From Fistularia commersonii (taxonomy: Eukaryota > Chordata > Actinopteri > Syngnathiformes > Fistulariidae), in assembly GCA_037954325.1 (NCBI GenBank), contig JBBMNZ010000007.1, positions 16,469,001 through 16,533,000 of the forward strand: a stretch of 64,000 bases of DNA. The letters run 5' to 3'. This document shows positions 32,074 through 41,764 of the stretch, piece after piece; within the stretch, counting starts at the first letter, position 1; each line of letters starts with the position of its first letter. Below the pieces are notes generated by a model that searched no databases, had not been told where the DNA came from, and was given only the letters and a program-made list of their open reading frames with translations. The position numbers and the translations under genes are program-made.

Positions 32074-34740
32074 TGCAGCTTCAGGGGGGCACAAGCCAGT
32101 TTCTTTTTGAGCCAGTCCCAAACCTAGATAAATGAAGAGGGTTGCATCGGGCATTAAACTTGTGCAAAAACCAAATATACCAATGACCCTTATACCAGAT
32201 CAGACAGGAGAGTCGAAAAGGACAAAGACAGAGCAGAGGATGAAGTGGTGGAAGCAGGAAAGGGAAGAGTGTTGTAAGGCTTTCAGGAATTAGTTCAGAG
32301 AGGCTCTGGATGGTCTGGGAGGACTTCCAGATGACTGGACAACTACAGCTAATGCGAGGGAGGCGGGAGACTACTTGGTGTTGTCTGGAAGGAAAGCATA
32401 TAGGGAGACTTGATAGTGGAATTACAAAGTGCAAAGAAGTGGGACACTGAGGGGATTGAAGAGACCAAAGAGGAATACAGGGAGATGCAGCACAAGGTAA
32501 AGGTAGCATAGGCCAAACAAAGGCTGCATGATGACTTGGATGCTAGGTTGAACAGTAAGGAGAGAGCGTGATTGGCAAAGGCTGGAAAAACAGAACAATA
32601 GAGGTTGGAAGGACCTCCAGCAATTTGAGTGATTAATGACAGAAAGGGAAGTGTTTTGACAGGTGCCAGGCGAGTGATAGGAAGATGGAAAGAGTACTTT
32701 GAAGAGCTAATGGTGGAAAATGAAAAGCGAGCAAAAGGTAGAAGAGTTGATTGTTGTGGACCATGAAGCGGCAGAGATTACTAAAGGTAAAATAAGGAGG
32801 GTGTTTGGGATGATGACTGGAAAGGCAGTTGGTCCTGATGATCTACCTGTGGAGGTATGGAAATGTCTTGGATAGGTGGCGGGGGATTTTTTTTTTTGTT
32901 AGATTATTCAACCAAATTTAAAAGAAAGGAAAACCTTCAAGATCTTAGAGGGGGAGAAGATGCCGAAGGAATAGCAAAGAAGTGTGATGGTGCCTATTCG
33001 TAAGAAAAAGTAAGATGTGCAGAATTGCAGTAACTATAGAGGAATAATGTTGATTAGCTAGACCGTGAAGTTATGGGAAAATGTAGTGGACATTAGACTG
33101 AGAGCAGCAGCAGTATAGGTTAATCCGGGGGTCAGGAACCTTTTCGACTGGGAGAGCCACAAAAGCCAAATATTTCTAAATATATTTCATTGAGAGCCAT
33201 ATAGTATTTTTAATGTATAATAGATTAGCTATGTCTTTTAATATGACCTCTGCGTGGATTTGTTAGAAGTGCCGCTTTATATTTGACCTTTTCATCGACG
33301 CAATTTTATCATTGCATATTAGACATACCACATATCCAAATGCAAATTCCTTTGTCCACGCAGCCTGGAATGCACAGTAATCATTGTCTTTTTTTTTTTT
33401 TTCTTTTCACCATCTTTTCCGGTACAAGGATAAACTAGTTGGCTATCTGATAAAATTGATTTCTTCACCTTTACAATGACCCGGATATGCTCGGAGGCCA
33501 TAGGTTCCCAACCCAACCAACGGGTGACCCGTGAAATTTATTTTCAAATCTAATTTCTGTTTACTTTAAAATGACACAATATTTTAAAATCAGTTCCCAA
33601 CTATTTTTTTCCAACTCAAAATTGTCTGGGAGCCATATGCCTCATCAAAAGAGCCGTATATGGCTTGCAAGAAACAGGTTCCTGACCACTCAGTTAATGC
33701 CAAGAAAGAGCACTATAGATGTAGTATTTGCTTTAAGAAAGCTGGTAGAGAAGTACAATTGTGCCTTTGTAGACCTACAAAAAGAATACAACAAGGTGCC
33801 AAGAGATGAACTATGGTATTGTCTGGGAAAATCTCGAGTGGCAGAGAAGTATATTAGACTGATGCAGAACCTGTATGTGGGCAGTGAGACAGAGGTGAGG
33901 TTTGCTGTAGGTGTAACAGAGAAGCTCAAGGTGGAGGTGGGTCTTCATCAGGGATCTGCTCTGAGCCCCTTCTTGTTTGCAGTGGAGATGGACAGCCTGA
34001 CAGATGAGGTAAGATAGGAATCTTAATGGACCATGTTTGCAGATGATCTTGTGATCTGTAGTGGGAGCAGGTGGAGGAAGATCTAGAGAGATGGAAGTTG
34101 CCCTTGAAAAGACAGAATATGAATGAAAGAGATCCAAGTTCAATGGTGAGACTACAGGGAGTGGTGATAAAGAAGGTGCAGGACTTAAACTACTACTTTG
34201 GATTTACAGTCCAAAGCAATGTACTGTGTGGAAGATGGTTGAAGAAACAAGTTCTAGCATGTTGGAATGGGTCAGGCAAAGTGCCAGGGGTAGTGTGTGG
34301 TAAGAGTATCCAGCCAGAATGGACGGAAAGGCGTACAATTCCGACAATTCTTTCGAGACCGTGGCATTGAAGAAAAGATAGGTAGCAGAGATGATGTTGA
34401 AGTTCTCTTTGGGAGTGACAAGGATGGATAAGATCAGAAATGAGATCAGCTGAGGGAAAGCAGGTTTGATGTTTTGGAGATATGGTCAGAGAAGCCAGTC
34501 TGAGATGGCTTGGTGCAAGGATGCTGAGGTTAGGATTGCTAGGCGGGAGGTCCAAAGGAGAACCACAAAGAGAATTTACAAATGGGGTGAAAGAAGACAT
34601 GAAGTTAGATGGTGTGAGAGAAGAGGATACAGAAAATAGGGTTAGAGGGAGGAGGTTGGTTCGCTTGGGTGAAAGCGAACCACTGAAAGGAAAAGACCTC
34701 CGGTGTGGACTAAAACAGCTTTGCTTTGATTTTTCTTTTT
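32074..34740 (+). mobile_element. RTE-clade LINE lacking its endonuclease, split by a hAT element
   Basis: The 5' leader (TGCAGCTTCAGGGGGGCA at 32074) runs to about 32180 and joins directly to the linker, so the AP-endonuclease is deleted. The linker gives decayed WRTSR*LDN-type sequence, then KWDTEGIEETKEEYREM near 32440-32490. The RT gives RKAVGPDDLPVEVWKCLG at about 32820-32875, VQNCSNYRGIM near 33020, and then the hAT insertion at 33126-33691. RT resumes with LMPRKSTIDVVFALRKL, FVDLQKEYNKVPRDELWYCL, VGLHQGSALSPFLFAVEMD and, after a frameshift, FADDLVICS with the catalytic box at 34036-34047. The C-terminal GVREEDTENRVRGRRLVR is at 34611-34665. Stops and frameshifts throughout make it inactive. 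Confidence 0.8.
33126..33691 (-). mobile_element. Non-autonomous hAT element, copy 2, inside the RTE reverse transcriptase
   Basis: Ends CGGGGGTCAGGAACC (33126-33140) and GGTTCCTGACCACTC (33677-33691) are decayed inverted repeats of the CAGNGGTCAGGAACC type. The flanks GGTTAATC (33118-33125) and AGTTAATG (33692-33699) agree at 6 of 8 bases and are the target-site duplication: the RTE frame reads QYRLM before and LMPRKS after the insert. The coding remnant lies on the minus strand, so this copy is inverted relative to copy 1 at 5250-5823. The two copies align over nearly their whole length (566 and 574 bp). Confidence 0.85.
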
Positions 34741-35684
34741 TTTCAAATTCATGTGAGTAATAATACAATGTCAATCAACTTGTTGCTATCAAAAATGTCC
34801 ACCCAAGCTAAAATAAAAGGGAAAATGCTGAATGCAGAGTATTCGACAAAACATGGACTATTGATTATCTATTAACTGAATTCCAAGGTAAAGCTGTGTA
34901 TTTTGTTTGATCAGATTGGCATGTTTGAGGATGACAATTTGAATCAGCTTTAGAAGAACACAGAAATCTGACTAGTGCTAAACTGGCAAGTACTTCGTAA
35001 GCTCTGTTAGCTATGCTGTAAAAGTAACGAGGGCAATTAAATTTACACATCGAGGGCTGCGGCAAGCAAGACTGGCTTTACGATAACCTGCAAAATCACT
35101 AAAACATAGTCTTTCTCATTGATCAAACCATGCTTGGTGGACTCTCCAACACGAATAGGCCCTGACAAAAAAGAACTCTGAGAATGTTCTGCCATCCAGG
35201 CTTATTGTAACGAGAAGGATGGAGTGTTGATGTCGCAGGAAAGCTGAAGCTGCAAAGTATGGTAGCAAATTTGGACATTGGACTAGAGCGCAGATGTCAT
35301 TCAACCTCAATTTGGAAAACTTGTTTAAAGCCCAATATAGACTAGATTTCTCTCACCACACAAGGGAAAAAAACCGGCAAACAAGGTGGTTAGACAAAAA
35401 AATGTAGGCATGCAAATCTATGATACCAACTGGGAGTCAACTGGGACACTTCCTATGGAGGCCATATCTCAAAGTACGTGATGAACATAAAATGATATCT
35501 ATCTTGATTAAAATTTGGAGAACAAAGACAATATTTATGTCTTTATGGTTGAGAATCTCCTCTTTCCAACAATAAATGAAAATCAATGTGGTGTTTCGGG
35601 TTTTTTTTTTTGGAGGGGGGGGGTCATTGTATCTGAAAATGACAGACCAACTTATGAATTGTGAAAACATTAACATTTTGTTCA
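34741..35684. other. Anonymous DNA
   Basis: No recognised element. A T11 run followed by a G-rich stretch lies at 35601-35623. Confidence 0.35.
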
Positions 35685-35890
35685 TGGAGGTTCTCAATCA
35701 TCCAGGTCATGGTGAATAATTTTCAAAATCTTTTCATGGCATCTGGACTTAAATTTATTCCTTTGAAGATGTTTCACCTCATTTGAAAGGCTTTGTTTGT
35801 TTGTTTGAGGGACCTCTTTCAAACTAAAGAAGCCTCTCAGATAAGCGGTAATGAGTCTTCAAGGAAAGAAATTCTTGGAAATTTGTTTGA
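35685..35890 (-). mobile_element. Penelope-like 3' end fragment
   Basis: The plus strand shows GGAGGTTCTCAATCATCCAG then GTCATGGTGAATA, and GAAGATGTTTCACCTCATTT, the reverse complement of the Penelope-like 3' end block seen elsewhere in this window. Confidence 0.55.
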
Positions 35891-36174
35891 ATAAATGGCA
35901 TTTGTGAGTTAATCGCTTTGTTATTGCTAAATGATAACATTTGCATTTCAGATTATCAAAAGAATGTGATTTACTGCCATTTATAAAGAAATTGTTTTAT
36001 GAAGAATTTCTCATGTGGCCCCATAGCAAAATTAAATTGCCCAACCTTACACTCAATCCTCTGGGTAGCATCCCAACAAACTGTTTAAAAACTCGATTCA
36101 GCCTTGATTTCATTGATAATTCTGTTCTCATTTGAGGTCTTCTTGATAGATGGGGATGTATGGGGTTTTTGCCG

Positions 36175-36345
36175 TACATTATTTACTACTTACTCTACAC
36201 TCGGGATCACAGGGATGCTGGGGCCTAACCCAGCTTTCACTGAGCAAGAGGTCACCAGCCAACTGCAGGGCTATACAGATATAAAATCATTCACTCTGTC
36301 ATTCATATGTCTGGGCAAATTGTCCAATTGTCCATATGCATGATT
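36175..36345 (-). mobile_element. SINE-like fragment, inverted
   Basis: ATCACAGGGATGCTGGGGCC, CACTGAGCAAGAGGTCACCA, GGGCTATACAGATATA and CATTCACTCTGTCATTCATA then GGGCAAATTG match, in reverse orientation, the 3' body of the same widespread repeat as 13594-13775. Confidence 0.5.
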
Positions 36346-37627
36346 TTGGAAAATTACTTCCAAAATTTAAAGAAAAAAAAACATTGTGAAGTTGCCCCTA
36401 GAAAATCCACCCCATTTTTTTTCTGATCCCAGGCATGACATTTTAAACCATCAGCCTCTTAATAATTATAAAACTTGAATATTAAATGCCGAACTTACAG
36501 GTGATTTTGTAAATAACCAATAATTTCGAATGGAACTTTTTGTGATTGCAGGTGTATTTTTCAAATATTACTAATATGGTGAAGTCAAGAAGTTGAAACT
36601 GAAGTAGTTTGCAGATCGATTTTAATGAACAAAAAAAGTCTCAAAGAACCTGTAGGAAATATATTATACAAGTTTTGCACAAACAAGACTAACAGAAGAT
36701 ATAGAAAACGGAGGAGCCTGTGGCCATGAACACGGTAGGGGCACGAACACACACTCTTCCTGAACAGAGAACTCACTAAAACTGAGATCTGAAGATCAGA
36801 ACAGTGACCAGGGATGTGATCTCAGGCTGAGCAGGGAAGTAAAACTTAGATCTAACTTCGGAATAATGGTCTGACTTTGAAAACCTTTAGAGATTTACGC
36901 AGAAATCCAGTTCTGTTTTTCATCCATTTTCTGAAACAGAAGACCAACTTCATTTAGCATTTAAAACATCCAGTGGTTTTCTATCTCTGCTCTATAAAAT
37001 TATAAAATGTGCTTAAGTTTTCATTTGGAAAAATGTAGATTGAAATTAGCACAAACAAAAATATTATCCATACATTGAGTTTCGAGTAAGCAGCATCCCA
37101 TAAATGCTCATGGATTAATTTATGTGATTGCCCATGTGCCTCCATTGACTGTGGTTGTGCTCCAAGCAACAAAAAAAAACCGAGAATGCTAAAACGGATA
37201 AAGTAGATGGAAAATTATTTGAAAACTGATTCAGGTGTCTTCACAACAGTAAAAACCTTTGGAAAGGACACAAGGCAGCAAGGCGTGCTTGTAACAGCCT
37301 GCAGGTGGTAGCAGCACTTCCAGTCCCCCAAAAGCTGACAGGAAATTAGTGCCTTTATTTAAATGCACAAAAATTTACAAGCTGAGATGCAGATGTAAAA
37401 AAAAATGCCTGGATAAAATTTAGTTTCAATGAAAAACAATTTTCCCCTTGCCTTGCTGGTTTTTAACATAGCAAGGAAACTGAAATTATGAAGCCAATGG
37501 AATCAAATTATAAACCACCATTTCAGTTTTTTCAGAGCCAATGGGAACATTTTTGGAGACTGTCATACTTATCAATTTCATCCTTTTCAACTAATTCACC
37601 ACCATCCCTGTATCAGGTCTCTAAACA
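36346..37627. other. Anonymous DNA
   Basis: AT-rich DNA. No gene or element recognised. Confidence 0.35.
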
Positions 37628-37769
37628 CAGGAATACCTTGACTTACGTTCTGCGAACAAACTCATAACTCAATACGCTGGTATCAAATTCAATTTCCCAA
37701 TTACAATAAATTGAAATGTGCAGTTTAAAAAATAAATAACAGAATGTAAAGAAAAAAAACTGGTCTTGT

Positions 37770-38220
37770 CTATGGCGGTTCTCAGTCTTCCAGGTCATGG
37801 TTAATTCTTGTCAATCTACTTCTGGGGGCAACTGGACTCGATTTTCTTCACTTGGAGGAAGTTTCACCAATAATCTGAAAGGAGTCTTCAGTTTGAATGA
37901 ACTATGGGGAGTTTCCGAATGTACGCACCAGAGTTGAGGGCTGGTCTAAGTTGCAATGGCTTGCTATGTAAACGGGAGTTGTTGGGAGAAACTGGGTCTC
38001 AGGGGGTTGTTGTGTTAATGGGGTGTCATTGGGTGGAAACAAAGGTACAACTTCATTTGAAAGGGTGTCGCCATAATTCTCAAAGTAACAAGGGACAACC
38101 GTCTTAGATCACATGGACTGTGGTTCAGGTGGTAGTAACCAGACTGGTTCTGGTGCTGGATCTTTCCAGATGGTTTGGAAGGTGCAAATAGGCATAGCCT
38201 ACCTGGTTTTTGTTAAGTAT
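37770..38220 (-). mobile_element. Penelope-like 3' fragment nested in TIR element copy B
   Basis: It begins GGCGGTTCTCAGTCTTCCAG then GTCATGG, the reverse complement of the Penelope-like 3' end, and continues through TTCACTTGGAGGAAGTTTCA and GGGAGTTTCCGAATGTACGC. The last block is shared with 16936-16950 in the larger Penelope-like element. Confidence 0.6.
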
Positions 38221-38421
38221 ATTTATCTTGAATATCAACCGAAGATGCCAGAGGATATTTTATTTTGTGCACTATAACTTAATTTATTCACTACATGCTA
38301 AATGCTACAATGTATTGCAAATATTAACTAGCACACTTTATCACTAAACTTAATTTAGCAACGAGTGAATGCCAGCCCGCTTTTTGAAACTATCTAACCA
38401 TCCCTGACTGCCTTGAATTTA

Positions 38422-38705
38422 CCGTAATTTCCGGACTATTGAGCACATCTCAATATAAGCCGCACCGGCTTGCCGATCGCTATCTCGGGCTTCCTCCTGC
38501 GCGCTAAAACCGTCAAAGTCGTCTTCTTCGGTGTCAGAGTTGAATGGACTCAGAATTTCCCGGTCAAGTCAATGGTCCGATGTGACGAGGATAAACGTTT
38601 TAGAGGCGTGAAGCTCGTTAGCGTCCCCCACCCAAAATAGTCCATATATTAGCGGCATCGTTGTTTACGTGAAAAAAGTTGCAGCTTATCGTCCGGAAAT
38701 TACTG
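38422..38705. mobile_element. Pogo-like MITE (284 bp) with TA target duplication
   Basis: It is bounded by TA at 38420-38421 and TA at 38706-38707. The ends CCGTAATTTCCGGACTAT and ATCGTCCGGAAATTACTG are inverted repeats (16 of 18 paired). The inside, on the minus strand, spells an acidic tail, NSDTEEDDFDGFSAQEEARD, like the C-terminus of pogo-type transposases. It sits within TIR element copy B. Confidence 0.8.
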
Positions 38706-39055
38706 TACTAATGAGTCCTCTTCCATTGATACTCATGCCGTCTGCTGCACTGAATCCCTACAAATGAGTCCTGCCTTCTCGCAAATTATACTTTGTCACA
38801 GTATCTCACCAACAACTTCTCCACCTCTTCATGGACAAGCCTTCAACATGTACATCTTCCTCCATGTTTTTTGATTATTTTCGCTGGGCTACCAAGGAGC
38901 AGGGGGCACTTCCAACAGTTTCTTAGCACCACTACATGGACAGCGCCACCATATCAGAGTCAAACGCTCATTTTTAACACAGATCTTTGCTTACATCCTA
39001 AAGCGAAAAAACTGAGTGGCGGCTCATCTCAGAAAATTCTTAAGTTGATGTACAT

Positions 39056-39290
39056 AACGGGGGTGGTGTGGCTCACCGGTTGAGAGAGGTCGTCCTTGGA
39101 ACCAGACATGCCTGGTTCAATTCCCTGTGCTCCTCCTAGCCTGTCAAAGTGTTGTTGAGCAAGATACTAAACCTGCTAACTGCTTGCAATGCTCAGTGGC
39201 TGCCTTCTGCTCATGGTTCATCCATGTTTGGTTAATTGCAGTGGTTGAATTTCACTGATGTGCTAATGTGACAATAAAGGTCTTTCTACT
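39056..39290 (+). mobile_element. tRNA-derived SINE nested in TIR element copy B
   Basis: The head GGGGGTGGTGTGGCTCACCG then GTTGAGAGAGG and the B-box-like TGGTTCAATTCCCTG at about 39113-39127 mark a tRNA-derived pol III promoter. The body has TGTTGAGCAAGATACTAAAC, and the tail is TGTGACAATAAAGGTCTTTC, a common fish SINE 3' end. It lies a few bases before the right end of the TIR element. Confidence 0.7.
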
Positions 39291-39312
39291 CGTAAGTCAA
39301 GGTTCCACTGTA

Positions 39313-40212
39313 CATCATTGATCTGATTGGGACGCAAAAAAATAGTGCCAGTTGTGAGTCAACAAGCAGATGAGAAATGTTGGAGGATTGAAAGATAGTC
39401 CGCATACTCTTAATATCTGTTACAAGTTTGGGTAGGCTGTAGAAGCCAAGTTTGAAAACCCCGAAAATGTCTAAAAACCAACCACACAAATCTATTCTGT
39501 CCTCTAACATCTGGTGGTCGTTCAATACAGAACCTTACTGGAACACAGGAGAATTTAGGACAGTAACTGATGGTTGTTTCCCACGGATCCAAGAGCACAT
39601 CTTAGCATTTCTGAACAGGTGCAGAACATTCTCACTGTTTTTGGAACTGGGTGTAGACCAACAGCAAAGGAAGAAGATGGAGGGGGGGCAGATTTCTGAG
39701 AATAAACTCTAGTTAAACAGATATCTGAGACAAAGCACAATTTAAGACAAATTTCAGACTGATTTCTCAAACTAATTTTTAATCTCAATAGTCACACTGT
39801 TTGAGCAAAGTTTCTTCCATTTTTACTTGACCCAACTCATTCAATTCAATGTAAGACAAACATCAGCAGCAGTTTGAATTACTAAATAAGTCAGCCTGTT
39901 GTCTCCATGTTTGGATTGACCAAAATAAAGGAACACTTTGTGAAGGGCTGGGCGTCAAAACACATCAGCCAGGTACTCTTTCACTCTCAAAGCCTCATTT
40001 TCCAGTGGAAACAACAAAAATACAAAACAGGAAGACAAACGAAACACGTCTCCCCTTAGTTTGGGATATTTGTTTTGCTTGAACCAACCAACCACCTAAC
40101 TAGCTCCTCTGACAACAAGAAAACAAACAGTTGGATCAATTTGTAACACACACTGCTGTTTAAAACTAAACAACTTGCTGCAAGGAAAATAAACATGGCA
40201 CTTAACCCAGTT
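39313..40212. other. Anonymous DNA downstream of ccdc71
   Basis: No recognised element. If the poly(A) signal at 40213 is used, this is intergenic. Otherwise its right part may be further 3' UTR. Confidence 0.35.
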
Positions 40213-40218
40213 TTTATT
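40213..40218 (-). terminator. Candidate poly(A) signal for ccdc71
   Basis: AATAAA on the minus strand (TTTATT on plus), about 460 bases after the ccdc71 stop codon at 40676-40678. It lies in a T-rich run on the plus strand, so it could be fortuitous. Confidence 0.35.
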
Positions 40219-40675
40219 TTTTTCCAACAGCTAGTAACAACCAGTGACCTCCTATTGGCAGCATACCAGCACTGCTTGCTACAATTTTCAGGCTGATGTT
40301 GAGGAAGGTTAATTTTACCCTTTGACCTATTTTGGGTTGCTGCGTGGCAACCCAAGGTTACTGCCATTTAATTTGGAGTGCAATGGTGGTTGGTTGGCAG
40401 ATCATTAATTATAAACCGAAAGAAAGACAGTGAAAATGTACCAGCATTTGGCTGATAGTTATTTCCCAGCCGGCTAGGAAAAGCAAATACTAACTTTTAA
40501 TGCCATTCGATCCTAAGTGTCCGTCACAATTTGCCAACAGAACCTGCTTGGCCTCAACACCCAAGCTGGAGCGAAGGAGTCATCTGAACATCAGCATCCA
40601 GATTGAGTCTAACAATTGTAGAGCACTAATATCTAAAGGACAGTATGTGTAATGGTGAGTGGGGATGGAGAGTAG

Positions 40676-41737
40676 TCACTTGTTCTGGTATCTGAAGTCC
40701 CTCAGCACATGGTTGAGAGGTTGGATCTGGATCACTGGGGAAAGATTAACTTGTAGGATTTTCTGCGCTTTCCGGCGCGCTTCGTCCACTGAGCGCGAGT
40801 CATCCACTTTTACTACTTTCCATTTAAAACCGTTCTTGTGTTTCCAGCTGTTTTTCTGCCTGTTCGGGCTGCTCGGCTCTTTGGGGCTCCGTCCTTCTTG
40901 GTGGGGGCCATTACTCCTCCAGCCGTTGCTAGTCAGTTCTGTGTGAGTCTGTGGGAAAGCCCGGCCATTTGCATTGAAAACCGGCGCGGAATCTCCAATG
41001 AGGGCACCATCCAGTCGGACAGGGCATGACAGGCTCTTCTGGCTGAACAAGGCCACAGCTTTGGTGGGTGCCCCACCACCATTCTGGGAAGGCTGTAAAG
41101 GAATCCCTGACAGTGACTGGGGGAAATGCTTCGGAGAGATAAAAGATGGTGCCTCACAGGAGGATTCCCAGGATGTGTGAATTTGAAGTTTGGCAGTGTG
41201 GCAGCCTGACAGACCTTTGATGTTTGTCAGTCTGAGGTACGGCTGCGCCTGTGTGATTTCCATAGTCCGACCAGGGGTTCTGCTGCAGATAAGTGCACTG
41301 TGGTCCACCAACAGCTCGGGGGGCCGAACACCATGTATCCTGGGGTTGCTCCTTTCAGGTGTATTCCAAGATGGGTGCACCTCCCTCTTCTTAACCCTTA
41401 CCCTTCTCCTCCTTTTTGCAGTGGGTCGGATATTCCTGTTGGGTTGTTTCAACATGTCTTCTGTCAGGGGTTGATTTGTGGAAGAGCGATAGCCATACAC
41501 ATCCTTGCTTCGCAACACGGTGGGCTTGTGACCCTCCTCACTCAGCTCCTGTAGGAAGGTTACCAGCTCGTCTGTGCTCGAGAGGTCGTGGGACATTGGG
41601 CTGAGGATCTTTAGAGCATCCAGGAGGACATTGTGACCTGCAGAGGAGATCCTTGACCAGGAATGAACTGCCCTTCGTTCCTCATTGGCGAACACCAATG
41701 GACGGCCAACCATCGGACCTCGCACCACATCAGCCAT
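40676..41737 (-). CDS. ccdc71: Coiled-coil domain-containing protein 71 (CCDC71) homologue
   Basis: An intact 353-codon frame, the only convincing complete protein-coding frame here. The N-terminal block, residues about 20-85, reads EERRAVHSWSRISSAG, then SPMSHDLSSTDELVTFLQEL and LRSKDVYGYRS. This matches the conserved start of vertebrate CCDC71 (AVHSWSRIS, PMSQDLS, LRSGDVYGYSS from memory). Residues 306-341, WKVVKVDDSRSVDEARRKAQ then KILQVNLSPVIQIQPL, match its conserved C-terminus. Between them are a basic run (KRRRRVRVKKRE, 108-119) that could be a nuclear signal, and low-complexity sequence; the alanine/lysine-rich repeats of mammalian CCDC71 are absent. Molecular function is not established. 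The ATG is the first in the exon, and a splice acceptor lies 10 bases upstream. CCDC71L is a less likely match because of its different N-terminus. Confidence 0.88.
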   Translation of the reverse strand: MADVVRGPMVGRPLVFANEERRAVHSWSRISSAGHNVLLDALKILSPMSHDLSSTDELVTFLQELSEEGHKPTVLRSKDVYGYRSSTNQPLTEDMLKQPNRNIRPTAKRRRRVRVKKREVHPSWNTPERSNPRIHGVRPPELLVDHSALICSRTPGRTMEITQAQPYLRLTNIKGLSGCHTAKLQIHTSWESSCEAPSFISPKHFPQSLSGIPLQPSQNGGGAPTKAVALFSQKSLSCPVRLDGALIGDSAPVFNANGRAFPQTHTELTSNGWRSNGPHQEGRSPKEPSSPNRQKNSWKHKNGFKWKVVKVDDSRSVDEARRKAQKILQVNLSPVIQIQPLNHVLRDFRYQNK

Positions 41738-41747
41738 GTTACTAGTC

Positions 41748-41764
41748 CTGCAGAAAAAACAATG
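41748..41764 (-). promoter_or_regulatory. Splice acceptor before the ccdc71 coding exon
   Basis: On the minus strand TTGTTTTTTCTGCAG meets GACTAGTAACATGG. The pyrimidine tract and CAG are strong, and the intron ends at 41748. The coding exon therefore has only 10 untranslated bases before the ATG, and the remaining 5' UTR must come from an upstream exon at higher coordinates. Confidence 0.75.

Larger units (their letters stand above)
37628..39310 (+). mobile_element. TA-flanked TIR element, copy B, holding three other insertions
   Basis: The left end CAGGAATACCTTGACTTACG (37628-37647) pairs with the right end CGTAAGTCAAGGTTCCACTG (39291-39310), whose reverse complement is CAGTGGAACCTTGACTTACG. 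TA follows at 39311-39312. Inner sequence shared with copy A includes CTCATAACTCAA near the left end, ACAGTATCTCACCAACAACT at 38799-38818, and ACTGAGTGGCGGCTC near 39011. Copy A is about 530 bp and copy B is 1683 bp. The excess is accounted for largely by a Penelope-like piece (37770-38220), a pogo-like MITE (38422-38705) and a SINE (39056-39290), listed separately. Confidence 0.7.

Noticed and set aside
32081..32509. 142-codon minus-strand frame
   Set aside because: Antisense shadow of the RTE leader and linker that read on the plus strand.
34193..34774. 193-codon minus-strand frame
   Set aside because: Antisense shadow of the RTE C-terminal region; the plus-strand reading has the family motifs.
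39100..39130. Possible tRNA gene because of the B-box-like sequence
   Set aside because: No cloverleaf can be formed; the A-box, body and AATAAAGG-type tail fit a SINE.
40659..41604. Several plus-strand frames opposite ccdc71
   Set aside because: The minus-strand frame is longer, intact and conserved, so these are shadows.
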